DNA of 6,911 nt from Deltaproteobacteria bacterium. GTDB lineage: Bacteria; Desulfobacterota; Desulfobacteria; Desulfobacterales; SG8-13. How positions within the stretch are numbered: the stretch's first letter is position 1; each line of letters opens with the position of its first letter. The DNA lies in the NCBI GenBank assembly GCA_030670715.1, contig DAOVBC010000120.1, positions 1 through 6,911 of the forward strand, given 5' to 3'. Of this stretch, positions 6,518-6,911 are shown piece by piece. Below the pieces are notes generated by a model. The model did no database searches. It was not told the origin of the DNA and saw nothing but the letters and a program-made list of their open reading frames with translations. Position numbers and translations under genes: made by a program.

Positions 6518-6911
6518 TCAGTGGGTGAGTATTTTGCTGATAAATTGAGCGGCCCGGTCGGGTCGGGGATTGTCGAAAAACTGGTCGGGCTTTCCCGATT
6601 CAACGATTTGCCCTTCGTCCATGAAGATAACCCGGTGGGCCACCTGGCGGGCAAATCCCATCTCGTGGGTGACCACGCACATGGTCATCCCTTCTTTGGC
6701 CAATTGAATCATAACGTCCAAAACCTCACCGATCATCTCGGGATCCAGGGCGCTGGTGGGCTCGTCAAAAAGCATGATCTTGGGTGACATGGCCAGCCCC
6801 CGGGCGATGGCCACCCGTTGCTGCTGTCCGCCCGAAAGCTGGGCCGGATAAGAATCGGCCTTGTCGTCCAGACCGACGCGGACGAGTTTTTCGCGTCCCT
6901 TTTTTTGGGCC
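6518..6911 (-). CDS. Polar amino-acid ABC transporter ATP-binding protein (C-terminal part)
   Basis: The gene reads leftward and is cut by the right edge of the window; about 130 C-terminal residues of a family usually near 240-250 are present. The ABC signature LSGGQQQR is encoded at 6838-6815. It is followed by RVAIARGLAMSP, Walker B and D-loop LFDEPTSALDP, and the H-switch VVTHEMGFA. The tail FMDEGQIVESGKPDQFFDNP is typical of the GlnQ/HisP/ArtP group, which energises uptake of polar amino acids with a periplasmic binding protein and membrane permeases. The frame is open to the window edge, so the true start lies outside; the GTG at 6814-6812 is simply the valine of QQQRVAIARG. It converges on the dehydrogenase gene across 91 bases. 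As a convergent gene it is not part of the plus-strand operon, though a link through amino-acid uptake is possible. Confidence 0.95.
   Translation of the reverse strand, partial: AQKKGREKLVRVGLDDKADSYPAQLSGGQQQRVAIARGLAMSPKIMLFDEPTSALDPEMIGEVLDVMIQLAKEGMTMCVVTHEMGFARQVAHRVIFMDEGQIVESGKPDQFFDNPRPDRAAQFISKILTH

Overview
The window holds a compact run of four plus-strand genes followed by the 3' end of a convergent minus-strand gene. There is no rRNA, tRNA, CRISPR array or recognisable mobile element. Base composition is moderate (about half G+C by eye). The protein families (radical SAM, ArsM-like methyltransferase, DUF5714, a saccharopine-dehydrogenase-like protein) suggest an anaerobic bacterium, possibly Desulfobacterota. 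That assignment is an inference from gene content only.

Layout. Positions 1-135 are a non-coding stretch dense in short perfect inverted repeats and end in a run of eight T. Next comes a perfect TTGACA promoter element and a 196-residue class I SAM-dependent methyltransferase (193-783) whose ATG has no Shine-Dalgarno sequence. After a 122-base gap with its own promoter candidate lies the centrepiece, a 1018-residue protein (906-3962). It fuses a radical SAM domain, an ArsM-like methyltransferase domain with its three expected thiols, and a cysteine-rich C-terminal DUF5714 domain. Only 18 bases later starts a fold-type II PLP enzyme of the D-cysteine desulfhydrase / ACC deaminase family (3981-5009). 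After 112 bases comes a 434-residue stand-alone protein of the lysine-ketoglutarate reductase / saccharopine dehydrogenase-like family (5122-6426). On the opposite strand, running off the right edge, is the C-terminal half of a polar amino-acid ABC transporter ATPase (6518-6911).

How the genes may work together. The cluster combines two SAM-dependent methyl-transfer modules, a radical SAM module, a PLP enzyme acting on a small amino acid and an NAD(P)-dependent amino-acid or opine-type dehydrogenase. This looks like a small-molecule pathway that builds or breaks down a modified amino acid. The thiol triad of the methyltransferase domain and the cysteine-rich C-terminus of the fusion make a soft metal or metalloid (arsenic-like) partner plausible. 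No arsenic regulator, pump or reductase is visible, and the substrate cannot be read from sequence alone. The 18-base spacing shows that the fusion and the PLP gene are co-transcribed. Membership of the first and fourth genes in the same pathway is inference from order and strand.
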